The notes below the pieces were generated by a model that searched no databases, had not been told where the DNA came from, and saw only the letters and a program-made list of their open reading frames with translations. A DNA stretch of 64,000 nt, taken from Hespellia sp. (lineage in GTDB: Bacteria > Bacillota > Clostridia > Lachnospirales > Lachnospiraceae). The translations under genes were made by a program, and so were the position numbers. Below, one piece after another: positions 45,980-55,477 of the stretch. Location: the NCBI GenBank assembly GCA_028693555.1, contig JAQUVD010000013.1, positions 18,630 through 82,629 on the forward strand, in the 5' to 3' direction. Numbering within the stretch: the stretch's first letter is position 1; every line of letters begins with the position of its first letter.

Positions 45980-47714
45980 AAAGAATTTCCGTAAAAGCTT
46001 TCGTACAAAGCTGATTACCTCTGTACTAATTATTATTGGTGCATTGTTTCTCGCGATGATTTTCGGAAGCCTGGTGTTTTACCAAAAAACATATCGTCAG
46101 CAGGAAATCAGCAATCAGACGCAGCAGATTGAGAGAATCTCTTCTACTCTCGCGACACTTCAGTTATCCATAGAAAATATTGCAAAACAGGTGGCAGTAA
46201 GCGAGGCGCTGCAAGAGAATATTTCTGTTCCGATTACACCATCGGCAGATTATTTTGTGTCACAGGATAGTATTAACAGTGCTCTAAGAACCTATACCTA
46301 TATCATTGGTGATATTGAGGAAGTCATGGTATATACAAAGGATGGGATAACATTCAGCAGTTATACCAATAGAGGTCAATTTGTCCCAGAGAATGAATCA
46401 TGGTATACAGATTTTAAAGCGACAGGAGAACAAAAAGGGTATACAGATGTTCATTTAGGTTCCACGAAACAGAACGGGCGAACGAATCGAATGATCAGCT
46501 ATGTTCTGACCTATTATTCCCTGTTAGATCACAGAAAAGAAATGGGTGATCTGATTCTGAGTATTGATTATGATAAATTGGAAGACAATACAAAGCTCGA
46601 CATGGAGATGCTAAAAGGCTATGGTGTTTATAATGAGAGGGATGAAAAAATTCTGGGGGACGGAGAAGTTGACATGTCCGTCTCAGAGATAAAAAAACAA
46701 AATTTGACGCAGTGGACAGATAAAAAAGGAAATATCTATCTCTGTTCCAAAGAAATGCGCGGTGGCTGGTTTATGGTGGTTGAGATATCCAGTGCACAGA
46801 TGCAGAAGCAACTATGGTTTATAGGATTAATCATCGCATTGGTATTTATCCTGCTTGCAGCAGCAATTTCTCTGGCAATCATCAAAATCATCAATCGGGT
46901 GATTGAACCTGTGAATCGGTTAAGTGAAGCTGCGGGACTTGTCGGACAGGGTAATTTTGATGTGACGGTAGAGGTGCATACTGGTGACGAGATCGAAGTT
47001 CTTGCTGATGGATTTAACCAGATGGCGAGGAATGTGCGCGATTACATGCAGGCATCGATCGAACAGGAAAAAATCAGACGCAGAAGTCAGGTGGATCAGT
47101 TGTTGTTACAGATTAATCCGCATTTCATCTATAACACATTAAATTCTATTGTTTATATGGCACGCATGGAGGGAAATCAGGATATTGAGAAGTTTGTAAA
47201 TGCATTTATTCTGCTACTTCAGAGCACGCTGCATGTCAAGGGCGGAGTGTATATTACGCTGGAGGAAGAATTGAAGAATGTTGAGAATTATCTGGTTCTT
47301 CAGAAGTATCGGTATCTGAACAAATTTCAGGAGGAGCTGGATTGTCCGGAAGAATTGCTGAATTGTCAGGTACCGAAGGTAATCCTGCAGCCGTTGGTTG
47401 AAAATGCAATTTTTCATGGGATTGCACCGATGGAAGGAAAAGGAATCCTGAAAATCAAAGTAACACAGTTGGAGGATAATCTGAATATTGTGTTAGAGGA
47501 TAATGGAATCGGTATGACACAGGATGCGGTAGAGTCGCTTCTGACAAATGGTGAGAAAAACATGGGCGGTATGCGCAAAATCGGAGTGTCCAATGTACTG
47601 AACCGCATCAAAGAAATCTGTGGCATAGAATACGGATTCGTCATTGAGAGCAGGGTTTCGCACGGAACAAAGATCACCATTGTTCTGCCAGTGAAAAGGG
47701 ATGGAGACACATAA
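45948..47714 (+). CDS. YesM-type sensor histidine kinase
   Basis: The product is about 588 residues. I place the start at GTG 45948 because AAGGAG lies nine bases upstream and the protein then begins just before its first membrane helix (about residues 20-42). An extracellular Cache-like domain (to about residue 280), a second helix, a HAMP segment (VIEPVNRLSEAAGLVGQGNF) and a His_kinase domain with phospho-acceptor His in QINPHFIYNTLNSI follow, then HATPase_c with EDNGIGM. It overlaps the response regulator by 32 bases. The pair likely senses an extracellular glycan or its binding protein. Confidence 0.9.
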   Translation: MSIEEKTNKNKKNFRKSFRTKLITSVLIIIGALFLAMIFGSLVFYQKTYRQQEISNQTQQIERISSTLATLQLSIENIAKQVAVSEALQENISVPITPSADYFVSQDSINSALRTYTYIIGDIEEVMVYTKDGITFSSYTNRGQFVPENESWYTDFKATGEQKGYTDVHLGSTKQNGRTNRMISYVLTYYSLLDHRKEMGDLILSIDYDKLEDNTKLDMEMLKGYGVYNERDEKILGDGEVDMSVSEIKKQNLTQWTDKKGNIYLCSKEMRGGWFMVVEISSAQMQKQLWFIGLIIALVFILLAAAISLAIIKIINRVIEPVNRLSEAAGLVGQGNFDVTVEVHTGDEIEVLADGFNQMARNVRDYMQASIEQEKIRRRSQVDQLLLQINPHFIYNTLNSIVYMARMEGNQDIEKFVNAFILLLQSTLHVKGGVYITLEEELKNVENYLVLQKYRYLNKFQEELDCPEELLNCQVPKVILQPLVENAIFHGIAPMEGKGILKIKVTQLEDNLNIVLEDNGIGMTQDAVESLLTNGEKNMGGMRKIGVSNVLNRIKEICGIEYGFVIESRVSHGTKITIVLPVKRDGDT

Positions 47715-47753
47715 ATCGAAAAACTCAAAAGGAAACGAATGAAGGAGAATAAA

Positions 47754-48782
47754 ATGGAAGACGTATATCAGGCAGACCGTAAACGTTATGAAAAAATGAG
47801 TTTTCACAAAGTCGGAAAAAGTGGGCTGAAATTTCCGGCAGTTTCGTTGGGATTCTGGCATAATTTCGGCTCGAAGGCTAACTATGACAATATGAAGGCA
47901 ATGTGCAGAACTGCATTTGATATGGGAATTGTGCAGTTTGATCTTGCCAATAATTATGGACCGGTATATGGAAGTGCCGAGGCAAATCTGGGAAGAATTC
48001 TGCAAGAGGATTTCCTGCCGTACAGAGATGAATTACTGATTACAACAAAGGCAGGGTATGATATGTGGGAAGGTCCGTATGGAGACGGTGGAAGCCGCAA
48101 GTATCTGATGGCCAGTATCGATCAGAGCCTGAAGCGTATGAATCTGGACTATGTGGATGTGTTTTACCATCACAGAATGGACCGGGAAACACCACTCGAG
48201 GAGACGATGGAAGCATTGGCGGACATTGTGAAAAGTGGCAAAGCTCTTTATGCGGGCGTGTCAAATTATGACAAAGAATATACGGAAAAAGCAGTGAAAC
48301 TACTTCGAGAATTACACTGTCCTTTTGTGATTAATCAGCGTCGCTATTCTATTTTTGACCGTACGATTGAAGAAGATGGTGTGAAAGAATATTGCAAAAA
48401 AGCCGGTGTGGGGATAATTGCATTCAGTCCGCTTGCACAGGGAATGCTGACAGACAAGTACTTAAAAGGAATTCCGGCAGACAGCCGTATTGCGAAGGAT
48501 CACAGATTTCTCAAAGCAAGTGATCTGACGGATGAGAGACTGCAACAGATCACCGCGCTGAATCAGATGGCAGCGGAAAGAGGACAGAGCCTTGCACAGA
48601 TGGCATTATCATGGATTTTAAAGGATGATGAGGTTTGCTCTGTGCTGATTGGAGCGTCCAGACCGGAGCAGATTAAAGAAAATATTGGAATTATTTCCCA
48701 ATCTAATTTTACCGCGGAAGAATTGGAAAAAATTGACAAGATATGTAAGGTGAAACAAAAACAGACAGGAGAAAGAATATGA
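47754..48782 (+). CDS. Aldo/keto reductase (YghZ/MgrA-like)
   Basis: The product is 342 residues from the ATG at 47754 (AAGGAG upstream). The family tetrad is visible: Asp/Tyr in FDLANNYGPVYGSAEANLGR, Lys in LITTKAGYDMWEGPYGDGGS, and His in DVFYHHRMD. The C-terminal NADPH-binding region has VLIGASRPEQIKENI. The sequence around GYDMWEGPYGDGGSRKYL is characteristic of YghZ, an L-glyceraldehyde-3-phosphate reductase. Its place before a GH112 phosphorylase suggests reduction of a sugar-derived aldehyde. Four-base overlap (ATGA) with the next gene. Confidence 0.9.
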   Translation: MEDVYQADRKRYEKMSFHKVGKSGLKFPAVSLGFWHNFGSKANYDNMKAMCRTAFDMGIVQFDLANNYGPVYGSAEANLGRILQEDFLPYRDELLITTKAGYDMWEGPYGDGGSRKYLMASIDQSLKRMNLDYVDVFYHHRMDRETPLEETMEALADIVKSGKALYAGVSNYDKEYTEKAVKLLRELHCPFVINQRRYSIFDRTIEEDGVKEYCKKAGVGIIAFSPLAQGMLTDKYLKGIPADSRIAKDHRFLKASDLTDERLQQITALNQMAAERGQSLAQMALSWILKDDEVCSVLIGASRPEQIKENIGIISQSNFTAEELEKIDKICKVKQKQTGERI

Positions 48783-50932
48783 GTGAATTAAAAGGTGGAT
48801 TTACCTTACCGGGAGAAGCCGGCTATGAAGCTTTGACATTAAAAATGGCAGAAAAATGGGGCGCTGATGTGATTCGTGACAGCGATGGAACAGAGCTTTC
48901 GCCTGAAATTCTGGATGCGGGATACGGTATTTATTCGACCATCTGTATCATCCGGGATCATAATGAATGGGCAAAACAAAATCTCGACAAACAACAGCAG
49001 TCATTTCTGATGACGAGTCCTCAGATTGCTACGGAAAATAGCATGGTTATCAAGCTAATGGAGAACTTTTATGAGGAGCAGTTCTGCATCAATGACACCG
49101 AGGAGTCGCAGGCATATTGGCAGGTGTATGACCGCACGAGCGAACAGGAAGTATCATATTCCAACTGGACCTATAATCAGGAACAGGGAACCATAGAGAT
49201 TGCGGGGATTACTCCATTCCACACATATACCGCCAGCTTTCTGGCATTTCGAATTTGGGAAGAAATCTCGATGTATAATCACGTGACGAATCATTGGGAC
49301 AAAGAGCATTTGATGCAGATTGATCCACGACATCCCGAAGTAAGAACATTTATGAAAGAATGGCTTACAAATTGGTGTGAAACGCATCCTCATACAACAG
49401 TGGTACGTTTTACATCCATGTTCTACAATTTCGTGTGGATTTGGGGCAGCAGTGAGAAAAACCGCAGCCTGTTTACAGACTGGGGCTCTTATGACTTTAC
49501 GGTAAGCCCATCAGCCCTGAAGGAATTTGAGGACAAATACGGATATGCATTGACCGCAGAGGATTTTGTGAATAAAGGAAAATTTCAGGTTACACATATG
49601 CCGGCAACTTCACACAAACGGGACTGGATGGATTTTATCAATGAATTTGTAGTTGGATTTGGAAAAGAACTAGTGGATATTACACATGCCTACGGAAAGA
49701 AAGCGTATGTATTCTATGATGACAGTTGGGTCGGCATTGAACCTTATGGGGACCGCTTTCAAGAATTCGGATTTGACGGTGTGATTAAATGCGTTTTCTC
49801 TGGTTTTGAAGCGAGACTTTGTGCAGGAGTAGACGTGCCAGTTCATGAACTGCGTTTTCATCCATACTTGTTCCCTGTAGGACTTGGTGGTGCACCGACA
49901 TTTGCCGATGGCGGCAATCCAACCGAGGATGCGGCAAAGTATTGGGTGAGTGTTCGAAGAGCGCTTCTACGTGCGCCGATTCAGAGAATCGGGCTTGGTG
50001 GCTATCTGCATCTGACAGAAGATTTTCCAGATTTTCAAGATTATATTGAGGAGATATCGGATGAGTTCCGTATGATGCAGACATATCACCGCTGCGGAAG
50101 ACCATATGTGGTAAAACCCAAAGTTGCAGTTCTGCATTATTGGGGACGTCTTCGTTCATGGATTTTATCCGGACATTTTCACGAGACATATATGCATGAT
50201 TTGATTCATGTAAATGAAGCTCTGGCAGGACTTCCGGTTGAGGTTGATTTTATTGATTTCGAGGATGTGAAGTCAGGATGCTTACAGGCGTATGATGTTG
50301 TAATTAATGCTGGAAAAGCTGGAGATGCATGGAGCGGTGGTGACGCATGGAAAGACGCGGATGTAGTCAGTAGATTGAATCAATGGGTATATGAAGGCGG
50401 TACATTTATCGGAATAGAGGATCCGTCTGCGACATCAGGATTTGGTACATATTTTAGAATGGCAGATGTTCTTGGTGTGGACAAAGATAAGGGAGAGAGG
50501 GTCTGCCACGGCAAGTGGAGCTTTGCAATCAAAGATGCCGGAGACATGCTTCCAGAAGGATATCAGATTGAAAAACGAGAAGATATGTATCTGACAGATG
50601 GGAATGCATCGGTGTATGTGGCGCATGGCAATACGCCGGATCTGACTATGCACCCATTCGGAAAGGGCATGGGCGTATATTTGGGCGCTTTCAAATACAC
50701 ATCGGCAAATGCCCGGATGTTATTGAATCTGATTTTAACGGCAACCGGATGTGGCTGTGATCTCTATCTCACGGATAATCCGGAAACAGAATGTGCATAT
50801 TATCCGGCAGCTAAGAAACTGGTTGTTTTGAATAATAGCGCAAAAGAGCAGAAGACTGTTGTTAAGACTGAAACCGGCAGTATCTCATTTGAATTAAAGC
50901 CTTACGGACAAGCTTGTGTGAATTTAGCTTAA
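48779..50932 (+). CDS. GH112 beta-galactoside phosphorylase
   Basis: The 717-residue cytosolic protein fits GH112, whose members phosphorolyse galacto-N-biose/lacto-N-biose or beta-1,4-galactosyl-L-rhamnose to galactose 1-phosphate. Visible blocks are FTLPGEAGYEALTLKMAEKW near the N terminus, TRFTSMFYNFVWIWG-like RFTSMFYNFVWIWG, and VFYDDSWVGIEPYGDRF with D314 as the probable catalytic acid. GGAPTFADGGNPTEDAAKYW and RIGLGGYLHL follow, with a glutamine-amidotransferase-like region after residue 440. No nahK, galT or galE lies beside it, so substrate choice between the two classes is open. Confidence 0.9.
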   Translation: MSELKGGFTLPGEAGYEALTLKMAEKWGADVIRDSDGTELSPEILDAGYGIYSTICIIRDHNEWAKQNLDKQQQSFLMTSPQIATENSMVIKLMENFYEEQFCINDTEESQAYWQVYDRTSEQEVSYSNWTYNQEQGTIEIAGITPFHTYTASFLAFRIWEEISMYNHVTNHWDKEHLMQIDPRHPEVRTFMKEWLTNWCETHPHTTVVRFTSMFYNFVWIWGSSEKNRSLFTDWGSYDFTVSPSALKEFEDKYGYALTAEDFVNKGKFQVTHMPATSHKRDWMDFINEFVVGFGKELVDITHAYGKKAYVFYDDSWVGIEPYGDRFQEFGFDGVIKCVFSGFEARLCAGVDVPVHELRFHPYLFPVGLGGAPTFADGGNPTEDAAKYWVSVRRALLRAPIQRIGLGGYLHLTEDFPDFQDYIEEISDEFRMMQTYHRCGRPYVVKPKVAVLHYWGRLRSWILSGHFHETYMHDLIHVNEALAGLPVEVDFIDFEDVKSGCLQAYDVVINAGKAGDAWSGGDAWKDADVVSRLNQWVYEGGTFIGIEDPSATSGFGTYFRMADVLGVDKDKGERVCHGKWSFAIKDAGDMLPEGYQIEKREDMYLTDGNASVYVAHGNTPDLTMHPFGKGMGVYLGAFKYTSANARMLLNLILTATGCGCDLYLTDNPETECAYYPAAKKLVVLNNSAKEQKTVVKTETGSISFELKPYGQACVNLA

Positions 50933-50948
50933 AGGAAAAGAGGATTTT

Positions 50949-52115
50949 ATGAAATGGCCAAAGCAGTCCCTTGGGGACATGATAACGGGAGAGGTAGAGA
51001 AGAAAAGAATTCCGGGAATGATTCTCGGAATTACCACCAATGGAAAGGAAGATCATATCTGTGTGGGTAACGCGGTGATTGATGCAAAAAAACCGGTGGA
51101 GGCGGATACAATATTCCGTATTTTTTCGATGAGCAAGCCGGTATGTGCCGTTGCGATTCACATACTGATGGAGCGGGGATTGATTTTACAGGATGATTTA
51201 CTGTCAGATTATATTCCGGCATTTACAAATATGGAAAAGTGGGAAGGCAATCAGGTGGTTCCAGAAGAGAAGCCAATCCGAATCTCCCATCTGCTTTCGA
51301 TGACAGCGGGAATGACCTATGATGATGGCGATAATCCGGGGTGGCGCACTGGTCTGTTGATTGCGTCCATCCACGACCATATGGACCGAAACGAACCGTT
51401 CACCACGCAGATGGTAGCAGAAGCACTGGCAAATCAGCCATTGGCATCCACGCCGGGCGAGCGGTGGCGGTATGGTTTTTGCGCTGATGTATTAGGTGCG
51501 GTGATTGAAAAGGTAAGTAAAAAAAGATTGGGTGATTTCTATCGGGATGAAATCTTTGAACCGCTGCACATGGTGGATACAGGATTTTATGTGCCAGAGG
51601 AGAAGAAGGATCGATTTGCAGTTTTGTATAAACGCACTCAAAAGGATGGACGGTACTGTTTGGAAGAAGATGTAGAACACCATCTTGGACTGGGGGATTA
51701 TGGCAGAAGACCAGATTTTGAATCAGCAGGTGCAGGACTTGTTTCGACTTATCAAGATTATATGCGGTTTGTGCAGATGCTTGCAGGTGGCGGTATTCTT
51801 GACGGAGTAAGGATACTCGGGGAGGAAACGGTCCGGTCATTTACCCGGAATCAGATGACAGAGGAACAGACGCAGGGGATCTATTTTGAACATATGAAAG
51901 GGTATGGATATGGGAATCTCATGAGAGTGCGTCTAGAAGACACACCGGCAGAGGTGCCGGGTACAGCAAGTTCCTTTGGATGGGATGGCTGGTGCGGTCC
52001 ATATATGGCTGTGGACATGCTACATAACAGTGGAATCTTGATGTTCACGCAATTGTCTGCGTACGCAGATTGGGACACGAATACCAGCATTTTGAGACAC
52101 CTTCTGTCGGTTTGA
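50949..52115 (+). CDS. Serine hydrolase (beta-lactamase/EstB-like)
   Basis: The 388-residue protein of the class C beta-lactamase/esterase fold has no signal peptide. The SxxK motif is SMSK in FRIFSMSKPVCAVAI near residue 60, with the nucleophile as its first Ser. The second motif tyrosine is in WRYGFCADVLGAVIEKVS. SSFGWDGWCGPYMAVD occupies the third (KTG-like) position. Cytosolic location and glycan context suggest a carbohydrate or xenobiotic esterase, for example a deacetylase-type activity (inference). AAAGGAAAAGAGG lies upstream. It is the last gene of the ABC/GH112 unit and ends two bases before the converging psd. Confidence 0.85.
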   Translation: MKWPKQSLGDMITGEVEKKRIPGMILGITTNGKEDHICVGNAVIDAKKPVEADTIFRIFSMSKPVCAVAIHILMERGLILQDDLLSDYIPAFTNMEKWEGNQVVPEEKPIRISHLLSMTAGMTYDDGDNPGWRTGLLIASIHDHMDRNEPFTTQMVAEALANQPLASTPGERWRYGFCADVLGAVIEKVSKKRLGDFYRDEIFEPLHMVDTGFYVPEEKKDRFAVLYKRTQKDGRYCLEEDVEHHLGLGDYGRRPDFESAGAGLVSTYQDYMRFVQMLAGGGILDGVRILGEETVRSFTRNQMTEEQTQGIYFEHMKGYGYGNLMRVRLEDTPAEVPGTASSFGWDGWCGPYMAVDMLHNSGILMFTQLSAYADWDTNTSILRHLLSV

Positions 52116-52117
52116 TT

Positions 52118-52990
52118 TCAGGACGTGGAAGTAACGGCGATCTGTTCCCCATACTTGACATAGGTCTCGTACCCTGCCTTGGTATTCGCCAGAAGATCGG
52201 CATCCACGGTCACGGCATCTTTTTGAACCAGAAGAACGATGGTAGAACCACCAAATTCGAAGCGGCCTTTTTCTGTTCCTTTTTTAACTTGGCAGGATGA
52301 GAGCTCTTTATTTACAATCTTACCGACCATGAGGGCGCCTACCTCCATTGAGAGGAGGGTGCCCATATTTTTTGTCTTAAGCAGACAAAATTCACGGGTA
52401 TTCATTTTATAGATTGGCATCACATCATTTGCAATCGGATTTACGGTATGGAAGATGCCGGGAATCCGGTACTGATTTGATTTGAGTCCGTCTGCTGCGT
52501 AACAGTAACGGTGATAATCATCGACTGTTAGACGGATTACCATGGCATAGCCACCGGCATATTTTGTGGCAAGATGGCGGCTGCCAACGAGCTGCGAAAC
52601 GGTGTAGACGGTATCCTTGATGCAGAGTGAACAATCATTGCAGATGGGATATACACTGAGTTTACCGTCGCATGGACTGATCAGAACATCCTCCGCTGTG
52701 GCGATTGGACGATACTGTGGTCTGATTTTTCTCGTGAAAAAATCATTGTAAGAACGATAAATCTTTGGCTCGTAGAGGTGCAGATCGATCGCATTGCGTT
52801 GGACAAAGCCTGAAACCAGTCCGGCAGAAAGTCGTGTGTTCATAACACTTCCGCCGATTTTGGAAAACAGAGGAGAGACGAGAGGTTTTAGCAGCATGCG
52901 TCCCGGCGCATTTGTATAAAGCATACGAAGGAATCGATCCTGCGTCGAATCTTCCGTTGTAACAGTTCCATATCGGTCCATATATTTCAT
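52118..52990 (-). CDS. psd: Phosphatidylserine decarboxylase
   Basis: The 290-residue proenzyme converts phosphatidylserine to phosphatidylethanolamine at the membrane. The Asp-His-His/Ser set is visible: Asp in SPCDGKLSVY, His in DDYHRYCYAADG, His in IPGIFHTVNPIAND, and the autocleavage site GGST in FEFGGSTIVLL, where the serine becomes the pyruvoyl group (LGST in many homologues). AAAGGAG precedes the ATG. It follows pssA on the same strand after 15 bases, giving both steps of PE synthesis in one operon. Confidence 0.94.
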   Translation of the reverse strand: MKYMDRYGTVTTEDSTQDRFLRMLYTNAPGRMLLKPLVSPLFSKIGGSVMNTRLSAGLVSGFVQRNAIDLHLYEPKIYRSYNDFFTRKIRPQYRPIATAEDVLISPCDGKLSVYPICNDCSLCIKDTVYTVSQLVGSRHLATKYAGGYAMVIRLTVDDYHRYCYAADGLKSNQYRIPGIFHTVNPIANDVMPIYKMNTREFCLLKTKNMGTLLSMEVGALMVGKIVNKELSSCQVKKGTEKGRFEFGGSTIVLLVQKDAVTVDADLLANTKAGYETYVKYGEQIAVTSTS

Positions 52991-53005
52991 AGAAACTCCT
53001 TTCTA

Positions 53006-53641
53006 TTAGCTGAGATGCAGTAATTTTAACACTGCGAGTCCGACAATGATGACCATCACGGCCAAAACAGCGTTCGTAGGCTTTTTCAAGCGAAAATTCG
53101 TGACGTACAGAACTGCGATGGACAGCATTACAATCTGCAGGACAAAGATAAAATTCAGACGGAGGAGCGGGCGCAGCATCATGACAAGCGGAAGTGCGAT
53201 GGCGATTGAAGTGATTGGAAGACCGTGATACACACTGCATTCTCCGTCCGGACATTCATCCGGGTTTTCGGTTATTACATTATAAAATGCTAAACGAATC
53301 AGACCTGTAAGTACGAAAATCATCAAAATGACGATGCCAATAGGACGATTCATTCCCATCTGAAAGCAGATAATTGCCGGAGCAACTCCGAAGCAGACCA
53401 TGTCGCAAAGAGAATCAATCTGAACACCAAAACGTTGTTCATCAATCGTACGATTTTTTTTGGTACGTGCAATCTTGCCATCGAACATATCGCAGAGACC
53501 GGAAAGTGCAAGTGCGGTTACGGATAGCTTCAGGTATCCGCAGATGGCTAAGAAAATTCCGCCGACTGAAATGAGAAGACTGATATATGTAAGTATCACC
53601 GTATAATCATAAAATCCTAAAACTTGTTTTTCTTTTTGCAT
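53006..53641 (-). CDS. pssA: CDP-diacylglycerol--serine O-phosphatidyltransferase
   Basis: The 211-residue membrane enzyme makes phosphatidylserine from CDP-diacylglycerol and serine. The CDP-alcohol phosphotransferase motif is present as DMFDGKIARTKKN...FGVQIDSLCD, with the expected metal-binding aspartates (DGxxAR then GxxxDSxxD). About six hydrophobic helices follow. Its start overlaps the end of the flippase-like gene by 25 bases, and psd follows, so the four minus-strand genes form one unit. Confidence 0.94.
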   Translation of the reverse strand: MQKEKQVLGFYDYTVILTYISLLISVGGIFLAICGYLKLSVTALALSGLCDMFDGKIARTKKNRTIDEQRFGVQIDSLCDMVCFGVAPAIICFQMGMNRPIGIVILMIFVLTGLIRLAFYNVITENPDECPDGECSVYHGLPITSIAIALPLVMMLRPLLRLNFIFVLQIVMLSIAVLYVTNFRLKKPTNAVLAVMVIIVGLAVLKLLHLS

Positions 53642-54666
53642 ATCTTCTTTTTTCCTCCAATTGTAAAATTTGCGAGAACAGTCAGAGCTGCGCTCAAAAT
53701 CAGTTCGGTATAATAACTAAGTCCTCTGCTTAAAATCATGCCGGGCAGCAGGAGCTTTGCTCCGAATACCGGAACGAAAATAGTTAAGAATAAGGTTTCG
53801 CTGATTCCCATTCCGCCGGGCAGAGGCAGCATATCAACAGAGATGGAAATCACAGCCTGCAGCAGGACGATGACTGCGACAGAGTATTCCTTTAATCCGA
53901 AGGCTCGGTAGACAAAATAAGTGGATAAAAACAATGCAAATCTCTGTGCAAATGTAATCGCAAGCACATTAATGATTACCTGTTTATGCTCCTTCAGATA
54001 AACCGCAGTATCCTGATATTCTGTCATTGCGGCATCCAGCCGCTGATGACGGCTCTCTTTCTTTTTCATAAGATGCAGCTTCTCAAGCAGCCAGAGCCCG
54101 CGGATTAAAATGTCTTTTGCAAGAGTCGTGTGAAAGACCAGTACAAACATAGCTATGACGCACAGTACATTTAAGAAAATACCCAGATGAAAGACAGGGA
54201 GAATACCTGTTAAATACTGTTTTATAAATCCATTTCCGAAAATAAGAATTGCAAGTCCGATGAACACGAGAACGGCTTTATAAGTAATCGTGACAACCAT
54301 AAGTACGAGTGTTGAGACCGGAATCGGGATATCTTCCTTCTTCATATAATAGATCTGAGCAGGCTGTCCGCCGGATGCGGAAGGCGTAATGCAGCTAAAG
54401 AAAAAGCCGATGGATGAAAATAAAAAGCAGGTCCATTTCCGCAGATGAATGTTCAGCGTGTGCATCATATAAAAGATAATGATGGATTCGCCCCAGATAA
54501 AAAATACCACGCATGCAACCGCAGGTAACAGATAGAGCGGATTAACGGTACTGATAATATGCAGGATTTTGCCGAGATCTTCGCCGTGGAAGACTCCGTA
54601 GATTGTTCCGGCAAAGACAACAAGCAGAAACAATACCTGTAACAATAATTTTTTCTTATTTTCCAT
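53617..54666 (-). CDS. Flippase-like membrane protein (LPG synthase transmembrane-region / UPF0104 family)
   Basis: The product is 349 residues from the ATG at 54666. It has about eight hydrophobic helices of the MprF/AglD-like flippase region (PF03706-like). The signature segments FLFSSIGFFFSCITPSASGG and LPLPGGMGISETLFLTIFVP are present. Such domains flip lysyl-phospholipids or occur as stand-alone lipid-handling proteins. The synthase domain of MprF is absent. It overlaps the PAP2 gene by 11 bases and pssA by 25, so a role in phospholipid or lipid-linked sugar handling is likely (inference). The ribosome site is weak, consistent with coupling. Confidence 0.85.
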   Translation of the reverse strand: MENKKKLLLQVLFLLVVFAGTIYGVFHGEDLGKILHIISTVNPLYLLPAVACVVFFIWGESIIIFYMMHTLNIHLRKWTCFLFSSIGFFFSCITPSASGGQPAQIYYMKKEDIPIPVSTLVLMVVTITYKAVLVFIGLAILIFGNGFIKQYLTGILPVFHLGIFLNVLCVIAMFVLVFHTTLAKDILIRGLWLLEKLHLMKKKESRHQRLDAAMTEYQDTAVYLKEHKQVIINVLAITFAQRFALFLSTYFVYRAFGLKEYSVAVIVLLQAVISISVDMLPLPGGMGISETLFLTIFVPVFGAKLLLPGMILSRGLSYYTELILSAALTVLANFTIGGKKKICKKKNKF

Positions 54667-55345
54667 TTTTCTTTTGATCCATTCTGCCGCGTAGTAGACC
54701 GCGAACTTGTTTTTCAATCCATTCGGAAATGTGCAGGTAAACCCTGTAGCCGTTTGTGCGCTGGCTGACGGCGTAAGTAACCTCTGCCGTAGCGATACCG
54801 GCAATTACATCAACGAGGACGTGCTGCTTGAGGCATACGGTCGAGATACAGACGGTGACGGCGAGCGCATAGGAGACGGCCCGGTACCATCTTGGAATCC
54901 AGTCGCATTTGCGAAGACCAACACAGCAATACCAACTGACCATACAGTGAATCGACGGAAACAGGTTGTTTGCCGCGTCCGCTGAGTATAAAAAACGTAC
55001 TAACTGAGTCCAGATATCATTTCCAACCAGATCGGGTCTTGTATTTGTTGTTGGAAATAAAAGAAAGCAGACCAGACAGATGATTCGCCCATAAAAATCA
55101 GCAGTAAAAAAACGAAAGCATACTTCCTTGTCACTACATGCAATCAGGATGTAATTCAAAATCCAGAACAGATAACAACCGAGATAGACTATAATAAACT
55201 GTGGAACAAAGGGGATTTGCGCATCGAGTCGAGAATCTAGATTGTAATGGTGTGCACCGCTCATGAGAAGTCGTGTTCCAAAATAGACACAGTTATTAAC
55301 AAGAAGAGCAATCAATAATGGTGGAAGTTTTAGTTTATCTCGCAT
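54656..55345 (-). CDS. PAP2-family membrane phosphatase
   Basis: The product is 229 residues from the ATG at 55345 (AAAGGA upstream). It has about six hydrophobic helices. The lipid-phosphate-phosphatase motifs appear as FPSIHCMVSWYCC (motif 2, PSxH-like SIH) and STVCLKQHVLVDVIAGI (motif 3, with the catalytic His in QHVLVDV). Motif 1 (KxxxxxxRP) is weak: RPDL lies in FPTTNTRPDLVGND. It heads the PAP2-flippase-pssA-psd operon and may dephosphorylate phosphatidate or a polyprenyl or inositol lipid. Confidence 0.85.
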   Translation of the reverse strand: MRDKLKLPPLLIALLVNNCVYFGTRLLMSGAHHYNLDSRLDAQIPFVPQFIIVYLGCYLFWILNYILIACSDKEVCFRFFTADFYGRIICLVCFLLFPTTNTRPDLVGNDIWTQLVRFLYSADAANNLFPSIHCMVSWYCCVGLRKCDWIPRWYRAVSYALAVTVCISTVCLKQHVLVDVIAGIATAEVTYAVSQRTNGYRVYLHISEWIEKQVRGLLRGRMDQKKNGK

Positions 55346-55409
55346 GAAAAATCCTTTCAAATAGTGTTTTATACTAATACATCTTACACGATTTTCCGAA
55401 AAAAGGCTA

Positions 55410-55457
55410 TAGACAGAGGCAGAATTCTATGATATTATAGATACCAACGGTATGTAT
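55410..55457 (+). promoter_or_regulatory. Promoter and operator of the TetR gene
   Basis: A -35 TAGACA (55410-55415), 17-bp spacer and -10 TATTAT (55433-55438) precede the gene. Immediately downstream, ATACCAACGGTATGTAT (55441-55457) matches 13 of 17 positions of the perfect palindrome found before the MFS gene at 56176-56192. TetR probably represses its own gene here. Confidence 0.7.
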
Positions 55458-55477
55458 AAGGACGAGGTGAACGTTAT

